The notes below the pieces were generated by a model. The model was not told where the DNA came from. It searched no databases and saw only the letters and a program-made list of their open reading frames with translations. DNA of 42,103 nt from an uncultured Rhodospirillales bacterium (GTDB lineage Bacteria; Pseudomonadota; Alphaproteobacteria; Rhodospirillales; UBA2165). The stretch spans positions 1-42,103 of the forward strand of contig CAJQSN010000048.1 in the NCBI GenBank assembly GCA_905614355.1, in the 5' to 3' direction. The translations under genes and the position numbers were made by a program. Within the stretch, counting starts at the first letter, position 1, and every line of letters begins with the position of its first letter. Positions 16,602 to 24,139 of the stretch are shown one piece after another.

Positions 16602-16856
16602 ATGTTTAAACGAAGTAAGTTTATATTCAACGCTAATATTTGCCTAGCCAAGCTTGGTATAGATTCACTGTCAATAGATTCAAAGTTTAGATCTTCCATC
16701 ATAGCAACTTCCTTTGAAGCTGGAGAAACACCTGAGGAGGCTTCTGTGCGAATTTTTCACGAAATTGGCATTGTACATCAACCTATGGACAGCGAGGTGA
16801 TGATTGAAGAATGGATACAAGAAGGAAAAGTCAGAAATTCGATTTGGTTGCTGTAA
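16602..16856 (+). CDS. Small hypothetical protein
   Basis: 84 residues from the ATG at 16602, which has AAGGGG 8 nt upstream; a GTG at 16593 is possible but sits on that site. Sequence begins MFKRSKFIFNANICLAKLGI and includes ETPEEASVRIFHEIGIVHQP. No membrane segment and no recognised domain. Downstream of the membrane-anchored protein on the same strand by 32 bp. Confidence 0.45.
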   Translation: MFKRSKFIFNANICLAKLGIDSLSIDSKFRSSIIATSFEAGETPEEASVRIFHEIGIVHQPMDSEVMIEEWIQEGKVRNSIWLL

Positions 16857-17018
16857 AGTTGCATGATTTATTAAGGAGAAGAGAAGAGGAATTGGCGTTA
16901 AAAATATAATCGATAGTACTACCCATACTCTAAAGAGCTCTCTTTTATACCATGCATCCTCCAAACTATGTGTTGAACTAGACCTGCAATATAAAGCTAC
17001 CCAGTTTAAGGTGTTTTT

Positions 17019-17591
17019 TTATTTTGGCCATTTGGAAGCTTTTACGCCAACATTCATGGCCATTGTGCGGGATACCACATCGAGAACCACACCATCAATG
17101 GATGAAAGTTTTGAATAATCAATCGCAACCATTGCCATAATATCCACACCACCTTTAAGGTCGGGAAATCGAACTGCGTATGCATTGCGTTTTTGGGAAC
17201 CAATGTTTTCTTTAAAGAGAAGATTATTTTTTAAATTTTGCTCAAATAATTTAATGAAATCAATTTGGTTCGTATCTTTTGCAAAAAATGAACAAGAATT
17301 TTTACCCTTGGTCACGACAACGAATTGAACCTGCTTCTTTTTCGCACTTTTTTTATTCCTACCCACCAACCACGCTTTTCCCTCTCGACCATGGAGAAAG
17401 CCGGAAGCCATTTTGTTTGAAAGCAATTTTCCCTCAATCTGACCCATCAGCATATCAATCTTGGAGGTATCTTTAAGTTGCGACAAACAATAATGTTCAA
17501 AGGCCGCAAGATATAATTCTTCTTTCGGCCCTGAGGTTGCGGGAAAGCTAATCAGAAAAAGTAAAATTGTTAGAGCAATAACTTTAAGCAT
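17019..17591 (-). CDS. Exported protein of unknown function
   Basis: 190 residues from the ATG at 17591, chosen because AAGGA lies 8 nt upstream; the frame is open to 17636. Residues 1-20 are a signal peptide (MLKVIALTILLFLISFPATSG). The mature part has HYCLSQLKD, SGFLHGREGKAWLVG, a strand KQVQFVVVTKGKNSCSFFAK with the second Cys, and a final VVSRTMAMNVG. Two Cys may form a disulfide. The pattern is loosely like the NMCC_0638-type exported family; that is a guess. Its ATG lies inside the end of a 27-codon signal-peptide frame. Confidence 0.6.
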   Translation of the reverse strand: MLKVIALTILLFLISFPATSGPKEELYLAAFEHYCLSQLKDTSKIDMLMGQIEGKLLSNKMASGFLHGREGKAWLVGRNKKSAKKKQVQFVVVTKGKNSCSFFAKDTNQIDFIKLFEQNLKNNLLFKENIGSQKRNAYAVRFPDLKGGVDIMAMVAIDYSKLSSIDGVVLDVVSRTMAMNVGVKASKWPK

Positions 17592-17667
17592 GATCATCCT
17601 TATTATCAGCAGAATAAACAGGACTGCTAAAAACAATTAGTGCCAGAGCTAATAAAACCTTCTTCAT
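17584..17667 (-). CDS. Short signal-peptide-only reading frame overlapping the next gene
   Basis: ATG at 17667 to TAA at 17584: 27 residues, MKKVLLALALIVFSSPVYSA then DNKDDHA. It is almost only a secretion signal. Its last 8 bases overlap the start of the 190-residue exported protein in another frame. Either the 5' stub of a lost exported protein or a short coupled peptide. Confidence 0.35.
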   Translation of the reverse strand: MKKVLLALALIVFSSPVYSADNKDDHA

Positions 17668-17814
17668 TCTGGATCCGTCTATCAGTGTTTAATTTTCAAG
17701 AATTATCCTACCTGAAATTACAATTTAAATCTAATTATCTTGGTCGATAATAGCCCTCTCTTAGACATGCCCTGTGAGTCATTTTAGGAGAGATGCCCAA
17801 CCTAACTGCTACAA

Positions 17815-17890
17815 AGTGGAGCCCCCCCCTTGGTCCACTTAGATACTAGTAGTTATCTCTGTCCATTTGGGGGGGTGGTTGAGATAGAAT
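17815..17890 (+). repeat. Dispersed ~70-bp repeat, copy B
   Basis: GTGGAGCCCCCCCCTTGGTCC, then CTTAGATACTAGTAGTTATC and TCTGTCCATTTGGGGGGG. Same orientation as copy A. The following GAGAT...GGTACGATTGG also resembles the flank of copy A (GAGACCGTATGATTG), so similarity goes beyond the hairpin. Confidence 0.75.
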
Positions 17891-18023
17891 TTGAGATGGT
17901 ACGATTGGTTTATGTTTTGTCTAGGGGGGGGGACGAACAAACAGCATTTTCGAAAGTTCTCCTCGTTTTGAAATTTCCTGGTCACCGTCAGCAAAATATT
18001 TTGCTGCATCGCTCCTACCATTT

Positions 18024-18070
18024 TCAATACAGTTCTTGAGGGACACCTAACTCTTGTCGGGGTCACTAAT
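18024..18070 (+). repeat. Element right-end repeat, copy 2 (degenerate)
   Basis: TTCAATACAGTTCTTGAGGG then ACACCTAACTCTTGTCGGGG and TCACTAAT. Compared with copy 1 the 5' part is close while the att core has several changes. Read as an older border of a tRNA-targeted element. Confidence 0.55.
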
Positions 18071-18078
18071 TAAATATT

Positions 18079-19713
18079 TTAATTACCGATCACCATGTCA
18101 ATCAATAGCACCGGATCGTCGGGCAGCTTATTGCCACGCCAAGCTACATATTGATCGGGCCGAATTATAATCAATTCAAATTCATATAAATCAAAAACCT
18201 CTGTAGACCCCTCCACCACAACAGACAACGGAACGCCTCTTACTTCTGCCGCTTTTATTAAAGTTTCATAAGGAATTTGCGAACTATTTAAAACCAATAA
18301 CGTAAAGTACTTACCAAAATGATCAAAGAGAGCCGATCCATCTTTTAACCACAAATGAGGGGCTCTCCCACCAGGATAGCTTGATGCAATGTACTCAAAT
18401 GGAGAACTGACTGGTGGCAATGTTAGCTCAGTATTTATGACATACGAGCCATCATAACGCGCACCCAACTGGATCCCGATACAAAAATATTCTTCTTTTA
18501 ACGCCTCAGAAATCTCAACCCCAAATTCTTTACGAATTTGATCACCTTCTTTAGAATTTTCTTCTATACCTTTTGGCACCGTTAATGATGCTTTGGCTTG
18601 CGCAAGTTCATAAGACTGGGCTAAATTACGAATCGCTACTGGTCTCCTCTCTATTTCGTAACTTTCAATCAGTTTGTCCCCAGACCAACCTTGATACCAC
18701 GCGGCCAACTTCCAACCAAGGTTCTCAGCATCCCCAACCCCGGTATTCATTCCAAACCCGCCGGTTGGGGTAAACAAATGCACAGCATCACCAGCCAGTA
18801 GAACCCGTCCGACCTGATACTTATCGGCTACTAAAGATAAACCAGCCTGCCACGGTAAAGAAGAAATTATTTTAATCGGAATTTTTTCTCCTATTACACC
18901 CGTTATATATGATTCTGGATTAATTTTTTTCACATTTTGGCCTGCTTCTATCTTAGCCCACATGAGAAATTTTCCCTTCCCATCCAAGGCCACAATAGAT
19001 GCTCTACCATCTAAGTTCATTGAATGAAATTGCCACGGAGCATCAGTCTTCATGACGCTGTAAAGCTCGGAAGCTTCAAAATAAACTGACAGCATACTTC
19101 CCATCATAAAATCGACTTCCTCGCCACCTTTGCCACTATATTTAATGCCTAAGGATTTGCGCACCGTACTTTGTCCCCCATCACATCCAATAAGAAAACC
19201 ACAAGTCACTTCTTCTATTTTACCTGACTTCACGTTCTCTATTTCCGCGAACACTTTATCAGAAGTCTGTTCAAAATAATTTAACTTCCAACCAAATCGT
19301 AAATCGATAATTTTCTCTCGGTCCAGTTCAGATTTTAGGATCCTCTCCACAAACATCTGAGATGCACGTTGGAGGGGTTCAGGACCCAAATCCAAGTCTG
19401 TTGACCCAGGAGTTAAGCGCTCACGCTGGGTCGGAATTTTAATGCGGCACAGCTCATACCCATTGATTCGCGTCACAATAATTGCATCACCAGAATGGTC
19501 CATAGGCAAGCCAACGCCCCGTATCTTATCGGCTATCCCGATACGACGATAATGCTCCATCGTTCGTGCATTATGAGAATTCCCTTGAGGGTGGCGAGGG
19601 GTAGTTTCTGGCTGGTTGACCAGCATAGTTGGTACACCATACCTTGCTAAATCCAGAGCTAAATTCATTCCAACAGGGCCACCGCCAACAATAATTATCG
19701 GTGTTTCCAGCAT
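18079..19713 (-). CDS. FAD-dependent aromatic hydroxylase (PheA/MhpA-like flavin monooxygenase)
   Basis: A 544-residue class A flavin monooxygenase. Dinucleotide fold G10-G-G-P-V-G15 after a hydrophobic strand, the conserved DG motif as GCDGGQSTVRKSLGI (176-190), and the second FAD motif VGRVLLAGDAVHLFTPTGGFGMNTG (301-325, D309). A C-terminal thioredoxin-like region (390-544) is typical of phenol-hydroxylase-type members. It should use NAD(P)H and oxygen to hydroxylate a phenolic ring in the cytoplasm. Same strand as the VanA-like oxygenase upstream, separated by about 0.5 kb that holds only a LeuC-type stub, so a former operon is likely. Substrate unknown. Confidence 0.88.
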   Translation of the reverse strand: MLETPIIIVGGGPVGMNLALDLARYGVPTMLVNQPETTPRHPQGNSHNARTMEHYRRIGIADKIRGVGLPMDHSGDAIIVTRINGYELCRIKIPTQRERLTPGSTDLDLGPEPLQRASQMFVERILKSELDREKIIDLRFGWKLNYFEQTSDKVFAEIENVKSGKIEEVTCGFLIGCDGGQSTVRKSLGIKYSGKGGEEVDFMMGSMLSVYFEASELYSVMKTDAPWQFHSMNLDGRASIVALDGKGKFLMWAKIEAGQNVKKINPESYITGVIGEKIPIKIISSLPWQAGLSLVADKYQVGRVLLAGDAVHLFTPTGGFGMNTGVGDAENLGWKLAAWYQGWSGDKLIESYEIERRPVAIRNLAQSYELAQAKASLTVPKGIEENSKEGDQIRKEFGVEISEALKEEYFCIGIQLGARYDGSYVINTELTLPPVSSPFEYIASSYPGGRAPHLWLKDGSALFDHFGKYFTLLVLNSSQIPYETLIKAAEVRGVPLSVVVEGSTEVFDLYEFELIIIRPDQYVAWRGNKLPDDPVLLIDMVIGN

Positions 19714-20212
19714 GTATTAAATTCCAGTCTATTAATAAAAATATAAATTAACTTTGCCAGCAACCTAAAAACTCACAATCTAAATAAAAATCAATTTATT
19801 CCAATTTCTTAATTGGATCTGGGTATAATTTTTTTTAGTCCTGCGCTCACGATAACCGACGTACGTGGAACTAGTAGCCGGCAGGTCGCTTTTACATATT
19901 CCTCTTAATGCGCCTGGCACCACTGTTATCACGTATCATGGCAAGGTCCACGTCACATATAACCACGTCCGCGGGCTGAACCGTCTTTAAATCCGCAGCT
20001 TTCGCTATAATTTGTTCTGAGATCGCGCGACCCATCGATATAGATTCCTAATTGAGCTAGAGTAATATTAAAGCATACCCCAGTACTGCTGGTAACCATA
20101 AAGCAAATACTGGAAAGGCTTTTATGAAAACTAATCTAACAAAAACTACTGGCCTGAAGTAAAGATAAAACATGGAGTGAACGTTTGGCTGGCTCCGGTG
20201 ATTAACATCAAT
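19714..20212. other. Spacer with a gene stub only
   Basis: Between the flavin hydroxylase and the Rieske gene. The only recognisable content is the 47-residue LeuC/aconitase-type stub on the minus strand; no terminator or promoter is obvious. Confidence 0.55.
19892..20035 (-). pseudogene. Aconitase/LeuC-family dehydratase, N-terminal stub
   Basis: ATG at 20035 opens 47 codons: MGRAISEQIIAKAADLKTVQ, then PADVVICDVDLAMIRDNSG and ARRIKRNM. This is the N-terminus of 3-isopropylmalate dehydratase large subunit and related enzymes (GxTxAEKILxxxAG...VxPGDxVxxxVDLxMxHD). Real members are about 420 residues or longer, and none of the three [4Fe-4S] cysteines is reached. No continuation is visible in the other frames downstream. 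A truncated relic between two oxygenase genes on the same strand. Confidence 0.55.
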
Positions 20213-21295
20213 CTACTCCGCCGCAATTTTAGCGTCTATTTCGGCCTGGATCATATTTTCGATTGCTCGCCTCGCGAGTAGACGCGCACTGTCATGTTTA
20301 ATGTCAACAAATGTTTGGTCTAAAGTTGCAGCCATGCAAGCCTGTTGACCTTCAAGAAATTCAAGATCCTCATTAAATGTCGCTGCAATTTCTTTGTGTA
20401 AAACTTTAGTTGCATCCTGATCCTTCGGCTTATAGCCATTAAGAGGTGTCCAGAAGTAATAACAACTACTCTCAGTCTTCGGTGTCGCCCCATGATATAG
20501 TCGGAGGTTAAAGCCTCCTTCTTGATTACGATCTTTCTTTGCTTGTCGGCCTTCTTCCAGAGCACCAGTCCACTGGATCACAGTAGACGGCACAACATAC
20601 TCAAATTCCTGCCAACGATCCACTAACACACCTTTTTCAAAGCCTGCACCTTTAACATAAGTGGGTGGCGGCACAATACTCTCCATCCAACGAATGTAAT
20701 GAACTCCGCTATCCTTGGGTGTGACATCCATCGTTGCATCCACTTGACCTTGCTGACTTCCACCTCCGATAGTATTGCGGTGGATATAAGGAATGTGGGT
20801 AAGATCCATCAAATTATCAACCAAGAGCATATAATTACACTCAATTTCATACATATCATGCATGTGGGGCCAATTCTCATGGTCGTCATTCCACGGAAAA
20901 TCAACAAGAAGTTTAGAATGATCAGCTAACTCGGGATCGCCCATCCAAATCCAAACAATTTCCTGACGTTCAAAAATAGGATAACTACGTACCTCAGCAT
21001 ATGTCGGTATTTTCTTCTGACCAGGAATTTTGACACATTTCCCGTCACCATTAAACGTCATACCATGATAACCACATTGGAGACCTTCAGAAATAACGTC
21101 ACCAAACCGTAAGGGAGTTGCTCGATGACAACAGCGGTCAGTCAGCGCTCGAGCACAACCCTCAGCATCGCGGAATAAAACAATTTCTTCGTTGAGAAAT
21201 GTCCGTGCTAAGGGTTTATCAGATCCAACTTCATAGCTCCACGCTGCGTGATACCAGGCATTCAAAGGCCATTGGTTTTTGGTTTTTAAAAACAA
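20213..21295 (-). CDS. Rieske oxygenase, vanillate O-demethylase (VanA)-like
   Basis: A 360-residue non-heme iron oxygenase. Rieske site C55-x-H57 and C74-x2-H77 (RCCHRATPLRFG, CGYHGMTF); iron site D160-N161 and D164-x2-H167-x4-H172 (DNLMDLTHIPYIH). The single-subunit length and the aromatic C-terminal domain (RLYHGATPKTESSCYYFW) match the VanA/DdmC group, which removes methyl groups from aromatic ethers. A reductase (VanB-like) is needed but not encoded nearby. Start is TTG at 21295 with GGGAG 7 nt upstream; the next in-frame Met is at residue 79, past the Rieske site. Probably acts in one pathway with the flavin hydroxylase downstream. Confidence 0.88.
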   Translation of the reverse strand: MFLKTKNQWPLNAWYHAAWSYEVGSDKPLARTFLNEEIVLFRDAEGCARALTDRCCHRATPLRFGDVISEGLQCGYHGMTFNGDGKCVKIPGQKKIPTYAEVRSYPIFERQEIVWIWMGDPELADHSKLLVDFPWNDDHENWPHMHDMYEIECNYMLLVDNLMDLTHIPYIHRNTIGGGSQQGQVDATMDVTPKDSGVHYIRWMESIVPPPTYVKGAGFEKGVLVDRWQEFEYVVPSTVIQWTGALEEGRQAKKDRNQEGGFNLRLYHGATPKTESSCYYFWTPLNGYKPKDQDATKVLHKEIAATFNEDLEFLEGQQACMAATLDQTFVDIKHDSARLLARRAIENMIQAEIDAKIAAE

Positions 21296-21479
21296 TGTTT
21301 ATCTCCCTATTCATAAATTTTTTATTGCCGATTTATTTATTAAATTTATAACATGAAATATATATGATATCCTTACTTAAAAGAATATTGTACAATTTTT
21401 TGCTAAAATAATATTTTGATCCAAAACAATTTCTCGTCGTGACGAAGATTGAATTGTATTTACTTTGAATGTTCGTAAC

Positions 21480-21513
21480 CGTCGGCAACTTTAGACTGTT
21501 ACCGACGCTTTTT
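21480..21513 (+). terminator. Hairpin with T tract, terminator-like, orphan
   Basis: CGTCGGCAAC and GTTACCGACG pair with one mismatch around an 8-nt loop, followed by CTTTTT. It points along the + strand, yet no + strand gene precedes it within 2 kb, so its role is unclear; it could also mark a lost gene. Confidence 0.4.
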
Positions 21514-21667
21514 CTACCGTTACTATGAGTCCCTGTTTCCTAGATGACGGTTTTTCAATTGGGAGGGTCTCCTTTACATAGAAATTAATGCACCTTAAAC
21601 TAAAATACCGGAAGCTTATTCATCTTAAACACCCCAGAGAATTAACAACTAAAAGGAATTACCTATC

Positions 21668-21739
21668 ATGTCAGTAGAATTAGAAATGCTAGTGTGGGTT
21701 TCAACCCCAATCATCTCCGGCTATTATCACCTAAATTAA
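21668..21739 (+). pseudogene. Possible MAPEG-family N-terminal stub
   Basis: ATG with AAGGA upstream opens 23 codons, MSVELEMLVWVSTPIISGYY. MAPEG membrane proteins often begin MSVELxMLVW. The frame stops after about one helix. Family call rests on ten residues, so it is tentative. Confidence 0.3.
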
Positions 21740-21777
21740 ATCAGGAATATGGAGACCACAGCAAATTAAACAGCTAA

Positions 21778-21951
21778 TTATCCACCAATATTCAATTTTA
21801 TTCTCATTAATTCCACTTTTTGTTCTTGCTGTTTCCCAAGCGCTCTTAGTAGGAGTTTATTTGCCTCGCCCATTCTAATATTAACATGGATAATATTTAG
21901 CGTTAAAATAACAAGCATGAATATGACCCAATAATTCAATTCCACTTCCAT
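21778..21951 (-). CDS. Small single-helix membrane protein
   Basis: 57 residues, MEVELNYWVIFMLVILTLNI then IHVNIRMGEANKLLLRALGK and a charged tail. One membrane helix (about 7-24) followed by an amphipathic basic helix. Strong ribosome signals (AAGGAG and AAAGGG) precede the ATG at 21951. No homologue recognised. Small size and location among gene stubs keep confidence moderate. Confidence 0.4.
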   Translation of the reverse strand: MEVELNYWVIFMLVILTLNIIHVNIRMGEANKLLLRALGKQQEQKVELMRIKLNIGG

Positions 21952-22016
21952 TTAATTTCCCTTTCTCCTTCTGTCCTATTCAGACCACACCAAATCCTGT
22001 CGAGGTGTATAGTCAA

Positions 22017-22068
22017 ATACTGGATAGTTCACATCCAGATAGTTTTATGACAAGATATCAAGATGAAA
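22017..22068 (+). repeat. Repeated leader block, copy 1
   Basis: ATACTGGATAGTTCACATCC then AGATAGTTTTATGACAAGATAT and an ATGAAAA start. It matches 23781-23833 at roughly five in six positions. Each copy runs into a signal-peptide start, so this is a duplicated promoter/leader plus gene start. Confidence 0.65.
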
Positions 22069-22143
22069 AAACTAACCATCATATTTCTAACCTACTTCTT
22101 ATTATGCACATCTAATGTAGAGGATTCCTTTTTTTGGGGTTGA
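22063..22143 (+). pseudogene. Signal-peptide stub (MORN-protein leader type)
   Basis: 26 codons, MKKLTIIFLTYFLLCTSNVE and then a stop. Preceded by the repeated leader block that also precedes the stub at 23827. Only the export signal remains. Confidence 0.4.
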
Positions 22144-22249
22144 TTTAACCGATTTAACAAAACGTATTTTTGGCTAGTAGCTATGCTAGCCTAAAACATT
22201 GAATAAGATTTGTACTTCGTTTTAGCAAATCAATCAGAGCAAATTTAAA

Positions 22250-23343
22250 ATGAAATTATTTACAGTTTTTTTATTGATCTTAATACCACTTGGTGTCAGG
22301 GCTGATCTAACATCCCTGGAAAAGAAAAATAAATATGCGTGTGAGGTGAAAAAAAATATAGATCTTAATCCTTTTCCATATTTGCAATATGAAGGTGCAC
22401 ATGGTTCTTTTGTCGATTTTTTTGGAGATGGAAAGCTGGAGTTTTATGATAATGGACGAAATTATTGGAAAAATAAGGGTGGTACGAATAATGTAATCTA
22501 CTCCAAAAACGAAATTGACCAATCAAAAATTGAAAGAGTGAAAATGGTTTGGCTTAGAAAGGTCGCGATTGCAGATATAAACGTTGATGGAAAAGATGAC
22601 CTGTTCCTTCTTGGGCATGGATGGGATAAACCACCATTTCCAGGTGAAAAATCAATGCTTTTGTTGAGCCACAAGGGTGAATATAAAAGTAAAGATCCAA
22701 AATTAGGAGTTGGTTTTTGGCACTCGGGTGCCATAGGCGACTTAAACAACGATGGTTTACCTGACTTATTAGCGGTAAAAGGGGGGAAAGGTACCAACGT
22801 ATTTGCATTACAGAACAAATCTGGTCAGTTTAAAAAAAAATCTCTACAACTTGGCTCTTCTTCTATAGGGAAACGTTAGTTAGTGGTGAAATATTTGACG
22901 CAGACGGAGACAAAAATCTAGATTTAGTGGTCTCAACCGCAACTTCAAAGATAATTATTTTTTGGGGTGACGGAAACGGTAATTTCAAACAAAAATCTGA
23001 GGTTACAGTACCTAAACCTTTTGTGCATGTGGTTGACATTAATGTAGGTGATTTAGATGGAGATGGTACAAGAGAGGTCTTGTTAATCGCCACTCAAGGG
23101 CATCGTCCTAGCGATAAAAACTTTTATAAGGGTTATGGTTTCTTGAAGCTAGATATAGTTAAACGCAATCTTGTTAAGCCAATACTTCTAGAGTCTAATA
23201 AAAACGTGCGGTGGTTTCCATGGATTTATGTTTGCGATATGGATAACGATGGAAGCGATGAGGTTTTCTCATTTGTAGTTCAGCGAAGCTTAGATAGAAA
23301 AAAAACAGGTAAGCCAGCCTTTTATTACTCTTCACCAAATTAA
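22250..23343 (+). pseudogene. FG-GAP/VCBS-repeat exported protein, frameshifted
   Basis: A signal peptide (MKLFTVFLLILIPLGVRA) is followed by beta-propeller repeats with calcium-type loops: DINVDGKDDLFLLG, DLNNDGLPDLLAVKG, then in the next frame DADGDKNLDLVVST, DLDGDGTREVLLIA and DMDNDGSDEVFSF. The first frame stops at 22879; homology resumes in the frame one base back, open from 22834 and reading LVSGEIFDADGD at 22876. A one-base change between about 22840 and 22876 therefore splits the gene (209 and ~155 residues). Such proteins are secreted or surface structures, sometimes adhesins. A sequencing or assembly error would restore a gene of about 364 residues. Confidence 0.7.
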
Positions 23344-23394
23344 TACAATATATGTTTTGACCCGATTGCTTTTAGGTTGTTTGCGGGGAGATTT

Positions 23395-23459
23395 GAAATG
23401 CGGTGGATCATTAAGCGCAAATGGATTTAGTTTCCTTGGCAACATGATAAGGATTAGGG
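23395..23459 (+). pseudogene. Decayed copy of the 3' end of the next gene
   Basis: AAATGGATTTAGTTTCCTTGG then CAACATGATAAGGATTAG closely resembles the 3' end of the following gene (AAGTGGACTTGGTTTCCTTGG at 23691). Read in frame it gives KWI-stop-FPWQ against KWTWFPWQ. It suggests a tandem duplicate of which only the tail is left. Confidence 0.4.
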
Positions 23460-23466
23460 GGTATAG

Positions 23467-23730
23467 ATGTTAGGTAGATTATTCTTTGGAATACATTGGA
23501 TATTATTTGTAGCTTTTGTTGGTTTGTGGTGCTTGTTTGGTCTGGCAATAGTACTTGGAGATACTGATCGACTACTTAGAAATCTAGGGAGGATGATTGA
23601 GTTTAGAGAAGGTTTAGTTGATTTTCTAGCGGGAAGTGCAATGACGTGGATACCACCTGTATTTTTTTTCATAGATTATGTTGTCCATGGCAAGTGGACT
23701 TGGTTTCCTTGGCAGAGGAATAAGAACTAG
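23467..23730 (+). CDS. Small membrane protein, unknown function
   Basis: 87 residues; ATG preceded by AGGGGG 5 nt upstream. Two hydrophobic stretches (IHWILFVAFVGLWCLFGLAI and AMTWIPPVFFFIDYVV) with a charged loop between (DTDRLLRNLGRMIEFREG). The end GKWTWFPWQ is Trp-rich. No domain recognised. A tail duplicate of it lies just upstream, so the gene was once tandem. Confidence 0.55.
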   Translation: MLGRLFFGIHWILFVAFVGLWCLFGLAIVLGDTDRLLRNLGRMIEFREGLVDFLAGSAMTWIPPVFFFIDYVVHGKWTWFPWQRNKN

Positions 23731-23780
23731 CAGATGAAAAAACCAACTCTCACTATCCTAACCTAGATAGTCAGTCACCA

Positions 23781-23833
23781 ATACTGGACAGTTCACATCC
23801 AAATATTTTTATGGCAAGATATAAACATGAAAA
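23781..23833 (+). repeat. Repeated leader block, copy 2
   Basis: ATACTGGACAGTTCACATCC then AAATATTTTTATGGCAAGATAT and ATGAAAA; see copy at 22017. It places the same 5' signal before the 23827 stub. Confidence 0.65.
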
Positions 23834-23925
23834 GATTACTGACAACATTAAGCCTCATGCTGGCTGTGCTGATAGGAAGTACAGGGGTGAGTTATGCTTT
23901 ACCTGTGTGTAAGGTAGCCCTGTAG
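23827..23925 (+). pseudogene. MORN-repeat exported protein, N-terminal stub
   Basis: 32 codons: MKRLLTTLSLMLAVLIGSTG then VSYALPVCKVAL and TAG. A clean signal peptide ending ALP followed by one Cys is the usual start of short exported MORN-repeat proteins (ALPxCxGSP). After the Cys a frame change gives SPVDRYSGSP in another frame, as expected of a damaged gene. No MORN repeats follow here; one lies alone at 42007-42103. Confidence 0.45.
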
Positions 23926-23966
23926 ATAGATATTCAGGCAGCCCAAGAGCCCCATGTGAAGCAATC

Positions 23967-24040
23967 AGACTATCTCACCCCCAAAAAACGGACAGAAATA
24001 ACTATTAGACCCTAAGTGGACCAAGGGGGGGGGCTAAAGA
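23967..24040 (-). repeat. Dispersed ~70-bp repeat, copy C (inverted)
   Basis: Read on the minus strand: TTCTTTAGCCCCCCCCC, TTGGTCCACTTAGGGTCTAA, TAGTTATTTCTGTCCG and TTTTTTGGGGGTGAGAT. It shares the TTCTTTA flank and the following CTGATTG with copy A, in opposite orientation to copies A and B. Confidence 0.75.
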
Positions 24041-24139
24041 ATTTAGAATAGTCTAAGTTCATCTAAATTTAGTTGCAGACAAAACAGACCTAAGGACACC
24101 TTCAGATGCAAATAATAATAAGAAATGAAACTCCAGTTC

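Larger units (their letters stand above)
17668..18078. other. Gene-free repeat region
   Basis: No gene is visible. It holds one copy of the ~70-bp dispersed repeat (17815) and a degenerate element right end (about 18024-18070). Confidence 0.6.
21296..22249. other. Long spacer with stubs and one small gene
   Basis: About 950 bp. Contents: a hairpin with T tract (21480), a MAPEG-like start stub (21668), a possible 57-residue membrane protein on the minus strand (21778-21951), a repeated leader block (22017) and a signal-peptide stub (22063). Nothing longer is coding. Confidence 0.55.
23731..24139. other. Spacer with leader stubs and an inverted repeat copy
   Basis: Contains a 10-codon start stub at 23734 (MKKPTLTILT), the second leader block, the MORN-type signal stub at 23827 and copy C of the ~70-bp repeat. 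No complete gene. Confidence 0.55.

Noticed and set aside
22831-22880. Programmed frameshift at the A9 run in the FG-GAP gene
   Set aside because: Switching frame at the A run would replace a plausible repeat strand (SLQLGSSSIGK) with poor sequence, so the break is more likely further downstream and accidental.
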